A stretch of 64,000 nucleotides of DNA from Apiosordaria backusii (taxonomy: Eukaryota > Ascomycota > Sordariomycetes > Sordariales > Lasiosphaeriaceae), in contig JAUKTV010000006.1 in assembly GCA_030549205.1 (NCBI GenBank), positions 204,501 through 268,500 of the forward strand, in the 5' to 3' direction. Shown here one piece after another: positions 34,362 to 46,639 of the stretch; within the stretch, counting starts at the first letter, position 1; every line of letters starts with the position of its first letter. Position numbers and translations under genes: made by a program. The notes beneath the pieces were generated by a model. It saw only the letters and a program-made list of their open reading frames with translations. It was not told the DNA's origin and ran no database searches.

Positions 34362-34659
34362 ATGCTCGGTGCCACCGGAAAGGGTCAGAAGGAGTCCGGC
34401 GGCGGCGGCAAGAAGAAGCTGCCGGTCTTCAAGTGCGTCTGTTTCAGGTGCGACTGCCAGAAGGAGTTTGAGGAGGAGGGCAACCTGTGCTGGAAGTGCA
34501 TGGTTGTTTGCTACTGGTTCAACCACCCGCCCAGGAAGTTGAAGCGGTCAAGATCGTGGCCAGGCGCGGCGGGAGAGCTGTGAGCTTGAGCAGCTGAAGA
34601 AGATGGAGGATGCTGGGATGGCAGAGAGAGAGGCGCAAGAGATGCTTGCTGCTGTTTGA
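34362..34659 (+). CDS. Small Cys-rich (probable zinc-binding) protein
   Basis: The ATG at 34,362 follows an A-rich leader. The protein starts with a Gly/Lys-rich stretch followed by FKCVCFRCDCQ and CWKC, a closely spaced set of six Cys residues that would suit a structural zinc site. Unspliced, the frame stops at 34,583 after 73 residues. A better-looking C-terminus, LEQLKKMEDAGMAEREAQEML, lies in another frame just downstream. Removing 34503-34563 (61 nt, weak GTTGTT donor, CCAG acceptor) joins the Cys region to this helix and gives 78 aa ending at 34,659. I favour the spliced form, but the donor is poor. The family is not recognised; it lies 340 bases upstream of the BuGZ-type gene. Confidence 0.55.
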
Positions 34660-34994
34660 GAAAGGCCAAGGGTTAGGGTCTAGCGCCAGGAATAAGAAAA
34701 TCCCAGTGCTCAACTTCTGAATGACTTGCCTGTGCATGAACACGTGACTCTGCGCCTTGACCACAATCCACTAAGTCCGATAAGGCTTAGCGCATTCCGG
34801 CGGCTGGTCGTCGCGCGCATCAAGAGGTCGAACATTTTGGGAGACAGTTCAATTGTGCCACTTGCTTCCAACTCCTCCCATCGCAAACATCAACATCGAC
34901 GACATTTCTGCGGCAGATTGCGCAAACGCGGATTCCCGGTACTCGAATCAGTCAACAGCACCGATAGCAAGCCGGAAAACGATCAATCGCAAAA

Positions 34995-36210
34995 ATGGGC
35001 AAGAAGAAACGCGGTCACCCCGATGTCGAGGAGCTTCTTGCTCGGCCTTGGTGCTATTACTGTCCGTGATCCCTCTTGCAACTCGCTGGACACCGGCAAA
35101 CGAGTTACGGTCTTTGGCTAACATTTCCCAGGCGAAAGAGACTTTGAGGATCTCAAGCTCCTTATTTCTCATCAGAAAGCCAAGCACTTCAAATGCGAGC
35201 GATGCGGCAAACGGTTGAATACTGCTGGCGGTATGTACTACCACCTACGCCTGAGCGCATCAACTTCGTTCTTTACATCAATCTAGGACAATCGCTAATG
35301 GCCAAACTACAGGTCTCTCCGTTCATATGAACCAAGTCCACAAGGAAAACCTGACCAGCGTCGAAAATGCTCTGGCTAACCGTCAAGGGCTCGATATCGA
35401 GATCTTCGGTATGGAGGGTGTCCCCGAGGATATCATCCAGCAACACAATCAGCGCATCATCCAAAATTTCTACACAGCCCAGGCCGAGCGACAGGCTGCT
35501 ACAGGCAATCCACCCAGGGGTCTCTCAGGTGGACAGGGCCCAACGAAAAAGATCAAGATTGAGACCCCCGAGGAGATCAAGAAGCGGTTGGCAGAGCATC
35601 GCGCAAAGGTTGCCGCTCAAAAGGAAGCTGCCGCAAATGGCACCCCGCTTCCAGTGCCTGCCCCAGCGAACGGCCCAAGTCCGTCGCAGGTTGTACGTGC
35701 TATCTTACTCTCCTCTGTATATAGAGCTACCCTAACTTACCACCCAATCAACAGGCTTCTCCCTTCCCCCCACCACAACCCAGCTTCCCCTATCCTGCCG
35801 GAGCCCCAACATATCCTCCCGTGGCATATCCGCCAGGACCAGCCCCTGGCGCCTTTGGCAACCTCCCAGCGAGACCCCCAAGTGGCGGTCCAATTCCCTC
35901 AGCCCTACCGCAGAGACCTTCCTACCCTTACCCCGGCGGCGTGGCACCTCTTGGTTTCCCCGGTGCTCCGACAGCGGATGAATTGATGGCCAATGCTGGC
36001 AGAGGGCCCGGTGGCGATGATATCGATCAGCTGATAAGGATGGCTGAAGCGGGCATCAAACCGGCCAAGAACGGAGAGGAAACGCTAGCCCCAACCACAG
36101 AGAAGAAGAAGAAGGGGATGCGTATGGTGTACGATGACACCGAGGTCAGTCCTGAGGAGAAGATGGCGTTGTTGCCAAGATATCGGTGGGTGGAGGACGC
36201 GGCGGCGTGA
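34995..36210 (+). CDS. BuGZ/ZNF207-type C2H2 zinc-finger protein, four exons (333 aa)
   Basis: Exons are 34995-35061, 35132-35230, 35313-35692 and 35755-36210. The first junction uses an unusual GTCCGT donor but rebuilds the zinc finger exactly: CYYC then ERDFEDLKLL. Residues 1-70 carry the two fingers of the ZNF207/BuGZ family: MGKKKRGHPDVEELLARPWCYYC, the block SHQKAKHFKCERCGK, and a second finger ending LSVHMNQVHKE. These continue with the family block NRQGLDIEIFGMEGVPEDI. After this come a charged helix and a Pro/Gly/Tyr-rich disordered region, and the C-terminus has MVYDDTEVSPEEKMALLPRY. In animals BuGZ binds Bub3, supports kinetochore loading and phase-separates on spindle microtubules; the fungal role is probably related or in RNA processing, which is inference. 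The last intron donor could also be three bases upstream. Confidence 0.9.
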
Positions 36211-38158
36211 GTGGTTGTTGGAGTTGATTAAGTGTTTGGATCAAGGGATTCGTTACTGGCGTTTATTTGGCAATCCCACATCGGTGGTTTCTTTTCGACC
36301 TGGTCATTCGACGATTCGGCCGCTGCGCAACTCTCGAGATCCGACAGACACCTTGAACCTTGAGCGACACCCCGCAGTGCAAGTTTTGTATTAGGTTAGA
36401 GAGGCTAGGAATGGGCGGGCTTGTGGGAACTGTTAGGTACGTTCCCTTCTATGTATCAATCAAATCAAGAACAGAAAATGGCATAGCGTGTTATGATGAT
36501 TTTACATATGCGAAACGACGTTCTCGGCGTTTTGTGTGATGGCCTGCAACATGGGAGTCTGGTGTCTGAGGGTGAGTTTACCAATCCCGCGGAATCGTAT
36601 TGCTAATGGTCTTAAGTTGGGAGATGTTTATGAGGGCATTTACGAGACGAAATGGGTGGTGGTGACCATCAAGATATGTGAGCGAGCAAGAGTTTCTTCC
36701 TCGGGGTCCGGACCGTGATCCAATTTTGAAGGCTACTTGGTTACCGTTGAACACCATGCAAGCTGAATGCACGCATATTACACAGAAGGACAACCATCAA
36801 CACGAACCCGACAAGACGGTTGGCAAAACCATTCCACGCCCCCACTATGGCATGCAACACACCACACATTGGATGTGCCCGATTCAGGATGTGATGCCTC
36901 AACAACCAGCACCTCAACGGGCCCACCCTGTCGATCTCGTCCAGTCACAAGAGCAGCTGCTCGGGAACAACTGCATCACGCTCATCATCGACCCACGAGT
37001 GAGCCTGGTATCTGGTGTTGTCCTGCCATCTCCGAAGGGTAAAATGGCTGTCGATGGGAGCCAAGACATGGAATTGGCGGCTAAACTCTCAACGTCACTG
37101 CGGCTCCCACCTCCCCCACAGCACCACCTCACGTCTCCGCCTCCGCCTTTTCCACTCTGCCGTCTGCCGTCCGCTTTCTCCAATTATCGTGGACATGGGT
37201 AATTCTACACTGCTTTAATATCCTCCCGTTTGTCGATAAATCACGACAAATGACAGCAGGGGACTAGGGCTCCTGAATTAGAAGTGAAAACATGGAGGTA
37301 AATGTCGGATAAAGGATCGCAAGCTCTGTCAGATTCAGCTCAATTTTAGGTTTTGTTGACTCGTCTCCAACTCATGGGGATGATCTGCTCAACTCCGCAA
37401 TCCCCTCATCAGCACACCTCAACATGCATAAGCTGCTGCGACCGTACACCTTGTCGCCAATGTTGTCACTTGCCCAAGCCAGCGAGCTGCGGGGATAGCC
37501 TTCTAGAATGGCGGTGCCGAGGAAAGCCGTTGACCCTAGGAACGGCGGGCGCGCTTCCGTCTACCATCGCCAAGCCAATTGATCGCGGTACTCGAGTGGC
37601 TGGCAAGGGCCTTGTTGATGTCGTTGATGTTGCCCAAGGCTTAGGTAGCTTGCGAGGTGCAAGTGATCTCCGCTCATTGATTCCTTTTACCCGCGATCCC
37701 GTCGTCACCCGGGTCTTGGGGGCTCGCGACCACAATTCTTGGCTCCTCAATGCTGGTGTTGCTCCAATCTATCAAGTGATGGGTGGAGGCGAATTACACT
37801 ATAGATAGTTGCCAGTAGTGATCGGTGGCACTCCTCTGCACCGCTATGCCATGTTACCATTCGCAGAGGTAACCGATACAACCCAGCCATGAGATGGGTG
37901 GCTCCTGGTTAATCTATTTACCCAGGAAAACCGGTCAACATATCCCTCTGGGCCATGTGAGGCCATGTGGTACTATATCACCTCCCGGTGAAGCGTCGGT
38001 GCCTTGCATATCCAGGAAGCTGGATATATTATATCATGTACGGTATGCCTTCCCCGGGAACGGCTCACCTCCTGCCTGTTCACCCATCTTGATCCTGTTA
38101 CTCCTTTCTCTGGGTGTAGCTGAGCAGTCCCGGTCTGAGCATCAAGTCCCCTTCGAAG
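36211..38158. other. Intergenic region and promoter of the GH115 gene
   Basis: No gene supported in nearly 2 kb; short open frames on both strands lack motifs. The GH115 promoter has an AT-rich GGATATATTATATC element near 38,020-38,036, about 130 bases before the ATG. Confidence 0.45.
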
Positions 38159-41100
38159 ATGTTCGCTACGGGTGTGAAGGGGGCCCTTTGGCTCGCCTTC
38201 AGCTCCATGGTGGCAGGTCTGGGCCAAGAACGCATCATTTCCCCCAATGCGACTGGTTCCGTTCTCCAGATTGCTGGCGGACCTGTGTCCACGGGCCAGA
38301 TTCTTGTTGCTCCGAATGAGTACTGGGGTGTTATCCGTGCTGCTCACGATCTCACCCTCGATTTCGGCAGGGTGACGGGCATCAACTACACGCTCAGCAA
38401 TGGCGAGCCCAACGCGGCGCCGGCTACGTATACGTACAACCCGGTCAACAACATGAACAACACCTTTGTAAGTCAACACCGCGTCTTTGTGGGTCTTTAT
38501 GATCTAACGGTATTGTAGTTCTCCACGTTGGGCACTGCGAACTTCACCGGACCCGACTACTCTGACCCATCTCCGGCCGACACTGTCATTATCGCCGGTA
38601 CCATTGGACACTCCACCATCATCGATGCCCTCATTGCCTCTGGGACCATTGATGTTTCCGAGACGGAGGGCAAATGGGAAGCGTTCACCAGCCAGGTGGT
38701 TGAGAATCCCATCCCAGGCACCGCTAAGGCCCTGGTTATTGCTGGTGCTGACCCTCGTGGTACCATCTATGGTATCTACGATGTCAGCGAGCAGATCGGT
38801 GTCAGCCCGTGGTACTTCTGGGCTGATACCCCGCCCAAGAAGAGCAAGAATCTTTATGTCATCAAGACCAAGAAGGTTCAGGGCTCGCCTACTGTCAAGT
38901 ATCGTGGTTTCTTCCTCAACGATGAGCAGCCCGCTCTCACCAACTGGGTCGCCTCTCGCTGGGAGGATACCCCATACGGCCCTGGCTATGGCCCGGCTTT
39001 CTATAGCCTTATCTTTGAGGTCCTCCTCCGCAACCGCGCCAACTACCTCTGGCCTACCCTCTGGGCCACCATGTTCATGGTTGACGACCCGGGCAATCAG
39101 CCTCTTGCCGATGCCTTCGAGATTGTGCTTGGTACCTCGCACACTGAGCCTCTCATGCGTGCTCAGAACGAGTTCGGCAAGTTCTACCCGCTTCCATGGG
39201 CATACAACGAAAACAACAAGACTATTGACGAGTACTTCCGGTATGGCGTTCAGAGAGCCAAGCCGTATGCTCGCAACAGCTTGTGGACTGTCGGCATGCG
39301 TGGAACCGGTGACACCCACATCGAGGGTCTTGGTGTGGACCGCATTGTGGAGATGTTGACTATTCTTGTTGACAAACAGCGCCAGATTGTGGCCGAGGGT
39401 CTCGAGGTTGATGACATCACTAAGGTGCCGCAGATGTGGTGCTTGTACAAGGAGGTCATGACCTACTTGTTTGCCGGCCTTGAGGTTCCCGAGGATATTA
39501 CCTTCTTGTGGGCTGACGACAACTGGGGCAATGTTCGCAGACTGCCGCTCCTCAACGAGACTCAGCGTTCTGGTGGTGCGGGTGTTTACTACCATTTTGA
39601 CTACGTCGGTGACCCGCGGAATTACAAATGGATCAACACCAACCAGCTTTCCAAGACCACTGAGCAGATGCACTTGTCTGCTGCTCGCGGCGCGGACAGA
39701 ATCTGGATAGTCAATGTTGGTGACATGAAGGCTCTTGAGGTGCCTATCAGTCACTACTTTGACTTGGCGTACGACTACAACCGCTGGTACAAGGACAGCA
39801 CGGAGGAGTGGGCCAGACTTTACGCTACGAGAGAATATGGTCCCAAGCACGCTGCCCACATTGGGGATATCCTGGAGCGGTACGGGATGCTTGCCGCCCG
39901 GAGAAAGTTTGAGCTCCTCGAGCCGCACGTGTACTCGCAGATCAACTACGGCGAGGCGGATGCTGCGCTGCAGCAGTGGGCTGATCTCCACGCCGCCGCT
40001 CAGGCAATCTACGATGACCTCCCTGCCGAGCAGCAGCCGACGTACTTCCAGACCATCCTCCATCCCATCTTGGCTGGCGAGATCGTCTACAAGATCCAGC
40101 TCGGCGGCGGGAGGAACATGTTTTACGCTGGGCAGAAGCGCAACTCGGCCAACCGGGTCATCTCGGAGGTGTTGGGCTGGTCGGCGGAGGATGCGAACCT
40201 CACCCGGCGGTGGGACGCGCTGCTGGACGGGAAGTGGGAGCACTTTATGGATCAGACGCACCTTGGGTTCGATGGGTACTGGCAGCAGCCGATGAGGAAC
40301 ACGCTGCCTGCTATGGTGCACGTGCAGACTGACTTTGCTTCGTTGGCGGGGCATGTCGGGATTGGGGTGGAGGGGAGCAATGCGACGGTGCAAGGGGATG
40401 ACAAGTACCATCCTAACAGCAACAATCAGCTTGCTGTGCCGGTTATGGAGCCTTATGGGCCTATCACGAGATACTTTGACGTCTTCTCCCGGGGGACAAA
40501 GGATTGCGTGTGGAATGCAAGCCCGTGGCAGCCGTGGGTGAAGCTGTCGCAGTACAACGGTACTGTTGGTCCCAACACAGCTGACACCAGAGTGTACATC
40601 ACCATCGACTGGAGCCATCCCAACATCAACTCGTCTACCGTCCCGATCAACATCACCACGCCCTGCCGCGGGATGGATAAATACGGGTTTGGTCTGCCGA
40701 GGGTCAACGTCCCAGTCAAGCTTCGCTCTCTCCCGTCCAACTTTACTGAGGGTTTTGTCGAGTCCGACGGGCATGTGTCCATCACTGGAGCGCACTTCAA
40801 GGCCATCATCCCACCAAGGGAAGAGTCAGAATGGAACAGGAACAACGTCACCTATGAGATTTTCCCTCATTTTGGCAGGACGGGATCGGGGGTGGGGATG
40901 GTGCCGCTTAATACGGAGAAGCTGACGGTGGAGACGGCCCCGGCGCTGGAGTATGATTTGTATATTTTTAGCAATCACTCCCGGGCGAATGTTACGCTTT
41001 ATATCTCGCCAGCGTTGAATTATCTGGGGATTATAATCCGTTGGAGTATGCCGTTGCGCTGTACCCGAGGGGAGGGAGGAGAAGGTGGTGAATGTCCAGC

Positions 41101-41414
41101 CGGTGGGACCTACCGTGGGGACGGGGATGCCGGCGGGGTGGCAGAGCGCGGTGGCGGATGGGGTTTGGGGGGCGAGGAACAGGTACACTACTAGTATTTT
41201 TGATGTGGCGAGGGAGGGGGCGTACACGCTGAGAATTTGGGCGCTGATGCCGGGGATTGTGGTGCAGAAGGTGGTGATTGATTTGGGGGGTGTCAGAGAA
41301 AGCTACCTTGGACCTCCTGAGAGTTTCTTGGTGGGACGGGATGAGCTGGGACATTACAATGGGACGACGTTTTTGAATGAGGTTGATACCATTGGGGGTG
41401 GAAGGGGGGAATGA
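38159..41414 (+). CDS. Secreted GH115 xylan alpha-glucuronidase, two late frame breaks
   Basis: Exon 1 is 38159-38467 and exon 2 starts at 38519 (51-nt intron, CTAAC branch site). The product begins with a signal peptide (about 1-22, hydrophobic core ALWLAFSSMVAGL). It then has glycoside hydrolase family 115 blocks: ADPRGTIYGIYDVSEQIGVSPWYFWAD, the VKYRGFFLNDEQPAL region, ANYLWPTLW, and WADDNWGN. The enzyme would remove (4-O-methyl-)glucuronic acid from glucuronoxylan outside the cell. Many NxS/T sites fit a secreted glycoprotein. The frame is open for about 960 residues, but near 41,026-41,029 and again near 41,066-41,084 it needs one extra base each to continue into the C-terminal domain, which ends at 41,412-41,414. 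As it stands the product stops at 41,194 after about 20 unrelated residues. Restored length would be 1,068 aa, normal for the family. Either assembly errors or a recent loss of the C-terminal module explain this. Confidence 0.88.
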
Positions 41415-42212
41415 GGAGCATGGACATGGGCATAAGAGGGCGGTTCTGGCTTAGGGGTGGGTGATGGGGAGGGGAGGTTTAATGGTTGACGGAGAAGATG
41501 AATGGGTAAACGCAGGGATATGAGAAAAGTGAAGTATTTACTTCTGTATATCATAGTTGATAATGAAATATATGTGTTGCATGATATCTGCTCTTGTACC
41601 AAGTAGGGAGATGCCCTCAGTTAGAGTTGACGCTAGTGGACCCTGATGCACTCCAGACGACGGTTCGTGGGTTGGTCAAAACAAGCATTGGCCTCAAGCA
41701 AGCCCCAAGTGTCATCAGGTGCCAAGGCGTGTTGTGCCGTTTTGGCCCTCTGAAATTCAGGAACATGGTGGGGCTGCCGTGGGGCTGGTGCCAGCACAGA
41801 CGGCATTAGCCACGTCGCCGTGGAAACCAAAATGTGGAGTGTTCAAAATAGCCCGATGCGCCAATCACAGCAGTTCTCAGCATCCACCGGAAGAGCCCAC
41901 GCGAGAGAACCACTCAGGACCGGGACGTCATTTCTTGCCTTCCTCTGCTGGAGTCGTCTGTCTGTTTTTCCATCTGGAACTTTGATTTCGACTGATTTGA
42001 TTTCGACAGAGGTAACGGTGCCCTTTCTTTCCTTCCGCTCTTTTATTTTGTTTGTTCAACTTGGGTACCTATTCTGTCGTATTACATACACCAACACCAC
42101 CACACACCGCCAGAACGACGAGACCGACTGCCCTTTGTTGACGGCTTTGTTGTCCCACCATCTGCCAGGTCGCCCGCACTTTGAGGGCGGCTGGCACCGG
42201 AAAGGGCCCAAG
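41415..42212. other. Intergenic region between GH115 and kinesin genes
   Basis: GH115 3' region and kinesin promoter; no supportable coding sequence. Repeated TTTCGACTGATTTGATTTCGAC (imperfect tandem) near 41,985-42,010. Confidence 0.4.
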
Positions 42213-45200
42213 ATGGATCCCAATGCCTCGTCTATTATGGTCGCAGGTAGGATACACTGGAGCAGAGACTTGGGCGGGGTGTTTGTTTACTGACGGGAAA
42301 CAGTGCGAGTGCGACCTTTTACCATTCGAGAAGCTGCGCAACTGTGAGCATACACCCTCCTGTCCAGTCTCGAGCCACCCAGTACACAAGCTGACACAGC
42401 CCAACAGAGTCAGGAACGACGATAGCACAGTATTTCTCGGTGATGGCTCCCTCGCCGCTGCACCCACACCGAAGCTGCACCAGCGCGGGCTCAGGTCCGT
42501 CATCAAGGTCGTGGACGACAGATGCTTGTACGTTGCAAAAGACTCTGCCATAGTTTACACCCGAGCTTACCTCTCTGCAGAGTCTTTGATCCTCCCGAGG
42601 ACAACCCTGTCCAAAAGTTCTCCCGATCGGTCGTCCCCCGAGGCAAGAAGGTCAAGGACCAAGTCTTTGCCTTTGATAGAGTATTCGACGAAAATGCGAC
42701 GCAGGCCGACCTGTACGAAGGAACAACCAGGGGGTTGTTGGACAGCGTTCTGGACGGATACAATGCCACGGTGTTTGCCTACGGCGCTACCGGCTGTGGC
42801 AAGACGCACACCATCACGGGCACGCCGCAGTCGCCGGGTATTATTTTCTTGACAATGCAGGAGTTGTTCGAAAAGATTCAGGAGCGCAGCGATGAGAAGC
42901 ACACCGAAATCACCCTTTCCTACCTCGAAATCTACAACGAGACGATCCGCGATCTTTTGGTTCCCGGTGGGAGCAAGCAAGGGCTGATGCTGCGCGAGGA
43001 CTCGAACCAGGCTGTTTCGGTACCCGGCCTCACCAGCCACCGCCCAAATAACGTGCAGGAGGTTATGGATATGATAGTGCAGGGTAACGAGTATCGCACG
43101 GTATCTCCCACAGCGGCCAACGCCGTCTCATCCCGATCCCACGCGGTGCTCCAGATCAACCTCGCCCAAAAGGACCGAAATGCCGATATCAATGAGCCTC
43201 ATACCATGGCTACTCTGAGTATTATCGATCTTGCCGGAAGCGAGCGCGCCAGTGCTACCAAGAACAGAGGCGAACGATTAATCGAGGGTGCCAACATCAA
43301 CAAGTCGCTACTTGCCCTTGGCAGCTGCATCAACGCACTGTGCGATCCGAGAAAAAAGAATCACGTTCCATACCGCAACAGCAAGCTCACCCGTCTTCTG
43401 AAGTTTTCTCTTGGCGGTAACTGCAAGACGGTCATGATTGTGTGTGTCAGTCCCTCGAGTGAGCACTTTGACGAGACACAGAACACGCTTCGATATGCCA
43501 ACCGCGCCAAGAATATCCAGACCAAGGTCACCCGCAATGTATTCAACGTCAACCGCCACGTCAAGGACTTTTTGGTCAAGATTGACGAGCAGATGGCGCT
43601 GATTAACGAGCTGAAGGCGCAACAAAGGGACGCCGAGAAGATCTTTTTTGTCAAGTTCCAGAAGCAGATGGACAAGCGGGATGGCCTTGTCAGGGAAGGC
43701 GTTTGCAGGTTGCGTGCTGCATATGAAAATGCGGCACAAGAGAGGCAGGAGAAGGTCAACCTGATGAAGAAGCTCAAGGTCTTCGAGAGAAGATGTGGGC
43801 TCTTGTCGGCGTGGATCGCGGCTTTTGATGCCGTGTGCGATACCAGAGGGGATGAGGATGCGATGCCGTCCAACTTGTCGGCTATGCGCAAGACAGCACA
43901 TGGGATTTTGGTCGAGTTGGAGAGCAGCAGACACCACATCCGGCAAAAGATGGAACGATCGAACTGGGAGAGGGCGTTGGATTCAGCGCTGCACCACAGT
44001 CTTGCGCAGCTGCCAAAGGGTGATGGGATTGCTGACACGTCAGAGAGAGATGCCTTGACACGGGAAGCCGAGTCACTAAAGACCGCGTTTATGCGGGATG
44101 CTTACTGGGAAGTATTGGAGCAGGACAAGGCCGGTGATGCGGCTGTGCTCCAGGTCCTGATGACAGCTCAGTTTGAGATTCTGTCGTCGCTGTCTGAAAC
44201 GCTCAATATGAGCGAGGAAGAGGCCATTACTCACGCCAAGGGAATTATTAACCGTCTCCTGGAAACTGGATACTCGGCAGCCTCCCACGTCGTCAAGCCG
44301 GACGGATCCATGATGCCCGTCGAACTGTTTCCCCCGACCAAGCGCGGAACCCCCAAGCGTAAGAAGTCGCTCAACGTCCATCACGTCAAGCCCACCCCGG
44401 CGCCCCTAGGTCTGGCCGCGCTTTCGACAGTACAACAGCAGGTACTTGTTTCTCCGATGAAGGCTTCATCCCCACGACGCCGTAAGGCCGGCACCGCCAG
44501 GAAGGGTGTGTCTTTTACGCCTGTCAAAAAGAAGAACTCTGTCCGCTGGCGCGATGACGAGACGGAGGATGGAACCCTCGCTGACTTCGAGAAGACGCCC
44601 CAGAAGTTTTCTTCCCCGGAAGAGGCCTCCCTCATCGCTACCACCGAAAAGTCCCTTCCGGCTCCTCCCCCGGTTCCCTCATACCTCAACCACCTGGATT
44701 CACCGCCCAAGGAAGCCCCAGCCCACGTTCCCGCACCTGCACCCCGTGATGTTCCGAATCATGACGACTCGACGCTCTCGTTGCCCGATGTATCGACGCT
44801 TCATGTCAGCAAGCCCTCGAACCGATTCCAGGCTGGTTTCTTATCCAAGTCCCGTACATCACAGATTGGCTCCGGCTCGCCAACACCCCCGACGTTCTCG
44901 TTGAACTTGACCGGATCGAGCGATACCGAGGATAAACAGTCCCCGCTGCGTAGCATTCCCGTAAGTAGAGCAGGCAACAGTTTGTCGCCTCCTCAATACC
45001 GAAGTATAAGCCCCAAGATTTCCAATAATTCCATCCTTTCCACCCTGGACGAGAATGAGCCACCACAGCCACCGCAGCCGCAGCGTCTGTCGCCGTCGAC
45101 GGTTTCCAGGCTCCCAAGAGCATCTCTCGGCTCAGGCTCCGACTCGGAGTCTTCCACTCTTGACCCCTTGAAGATCCGAAGCGCTCTGCACTCAGCCAAG

Positions 45201-45839
45201 CGCAAGGAGCGCCTGTCTCTAATGTCTGCCACCGCCTCGTCGAACGCCAAGCGCGTCTCGTCGGTTGGTTCAGTCTCGGGTCACCGCGTCTCGCTGTCGT
45301 ATTCCGGACCGACAACGTCGGCGGCCGCATCCAATGGCATCTCGCGCCATCGCCGCGGGAGCGCGGAGAGGAGGAGGTCGCCGCCTATCAGCTGCTCTCC
45401 CCCAGGTAAGGGAGGGGAGTTGTCTTTTCTGAGCTTGAACAGCGTGGCGGTTTCGGCGGGGACGAACGGGAGGTTGACGCAGGGGCAGGCGAGGAGGATG
45501 AACATGGGTGGGAGTTTGAGGTTGCATGAGAGGGGTGGGACTGGGGGGGAGGGGCATAGTCCTGGGAGCTCGAGGCAGAGAGCGGCGGGCGTTCAGCCGG
45601 GACCGTTTCCTGGAATTGGGGGGGTGCCGTTGCCGGGGATTGGGGATGGTAAGGCTAGGAGGGTTACCATTCAGGCTTTTGGGAATGGGAATGGGAGTGG
45701 GAGTGGGAGTGGGAGTGGGAGTGGGAGTGGGAGTGGGAGTGGGAGTGGGAGTGGGAGTGGGAGTGGGAGTGGGAATGGTACCAGTACCAGTACCGGAGGG
45801 GGAAGTTTGAGGAGTCGGCCTAGTATGGTTTGGCGGTAG
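42213..45839 (+). CDS. Kinesin-8 (Kip3/KIF18-type) motor, four exons (1,150 aa)
   Basis: Exons are 42213-42246, 42304-42343, 42408-42527 and 42581-45839. The three short 5' exons are needed to build the first motor strand ([14 protein letters not shown]). The motor then has the P-loop GATGCGKT (133-140), switch I NAVSSRSH, switch II DLAGSER, and [13 protein letters not shown]. The region after the P-loop and the [13 protein letters not shown] insert match kinesin-8, the plus-end-directed motors that shorten microtubules and control spindle length and nuclear position. After the neck ([13 protein letters not shown]) come coiled coils to about 600, then a Ser/Pro-rich basic tail with likely Cdk sites (TPKRK, SPRRR). 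The tail ends in a (GS)n run written in a perfect GGGAGT hexamer repeat. The coding strand is balanced over the motor and G-rich over the last 450 bases. Confidence 0.93.
45681..45778 (+). repeat. GGGAGT/GGGAAT hexamer repeat encoding Gly-Ser
   Basis: About sixteen tandem six-base units in the 3' end of the kinesin-8 gene. A short copy of the same unit, on the coding minus strand, encodes GSGSGSGS near 5,268-5,296 in the membrane-protein gene. Expansion or contraction is frame-neutral. Confidence 0.9.
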
Positions 45840-46548
45840 TTGGGTCAGGGGTTTGTTGGATGGGAGGTGGGAAGGGACGGGTTGCATATCACTGAGTACA
45901 ACAGGAAACCTGCTCTGGAAATTGTTGGTGATTGGAGTCTGGGAGTTTTTGTTTGTCGTCTCCTATGGGAGGGAATGGGTTTGTGGTTCCTTTGTTATAT
46001 CAACATACACAACATACATTATTGTTTTTGCAGGAGGAGGGTTTGTTCAGGGTGGGTTGGGGGGGTCACTGTTGCTCATTACTCGGGAGCTTCTTTCTTT
46101 ATTTTTGTTATGAGGTGCTTGGTAAGGGATGATGATGGGTTTGTGTAGAACTTATTGCGGTCGGGGGTGGCGGTGGTGTAAGTAGAGGATAATGAAGTTT
46201 GAGGTCAACGTTTTGATGTGATTGACGGTTGTGTGTGCAGATGGTGTCAGATGCAAACTCTTGTGTTGCCCACCACCACCCTCATGCATGACATTCTGAT
46301 GTCAGAAGTTTCAAGACACTCCTTCATCATGGATGAGACCGTTTTGTTTCTTTTCATCGGGTGGCATTCCTTGATGCTTCTGTCTGATGTCTGATATTGC
46401 TCCGGATGATCGGGTGACAGAAGAAGTAGTTCGGACTGAGTCATGCCAGTCGCTACCAAGACTCCACAAAACCCACACATGGATGCAGCCCTGTATACAC
46501 ACACACAAAAGCCAAAATATCTTCCATAAATTACGGATAACTGAATAA
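45840..46548. other. Intergenic region between kinesin and tRNA genes
   Basis: Kinesin 3' region, T/G-rich; nothing else seen. Confidence 0.4.
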
Positions 46549-46639
46549 GGGCCGCTGGTCTAGTGGTATGATTCTCGCTTAGGGTTCACCCTACAGCATT
46601 GCTTGCGAGAGGTCCCGGGTTCAATCCCCGGGTGGCCCC
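46549..46639 (+). tRNA. tRNA-Pro (anticodon AGG) with 19-nt intron
   Basis: The acceptor stem GGGCCGC (46549-46555) pairs with GTGGCCC (46632-46638), with discriminator C at 46639. The A-box TGGTCTAGTGG and B-box GGTTCAATCC are intact. The anticodon stem CTCGC/GCGAG encloses TTAGGG, the intron 46585-46603, then T46604, so the mature loop is TTAGGGT with anticodon AGG (46581-46583). The intron sits after position 37, the standard eukaryotic site, and its CCCT (46589-46592) can pair with AGGG of the anticodon loop, the usual anticodon-intron pairing of nuclear pre-tRNAs. Mature length is 72 nt before CCA addition. Confidence 0.95.

Noticed and set aside
38504..40795. A 763-codon open frame antisense to the GH115 gene
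   Set aside because: It mirrors the codon bias of the sense gene (few TTA/CTA/TCA codons) and shows no domain; a shadow.
44955..44990. A GTAAGT...CAACAG intron-like stretch in the kinesin tail
   Set aside because: About 35 nt is too short for a fungal intron and has no branch site; the frame is coding.
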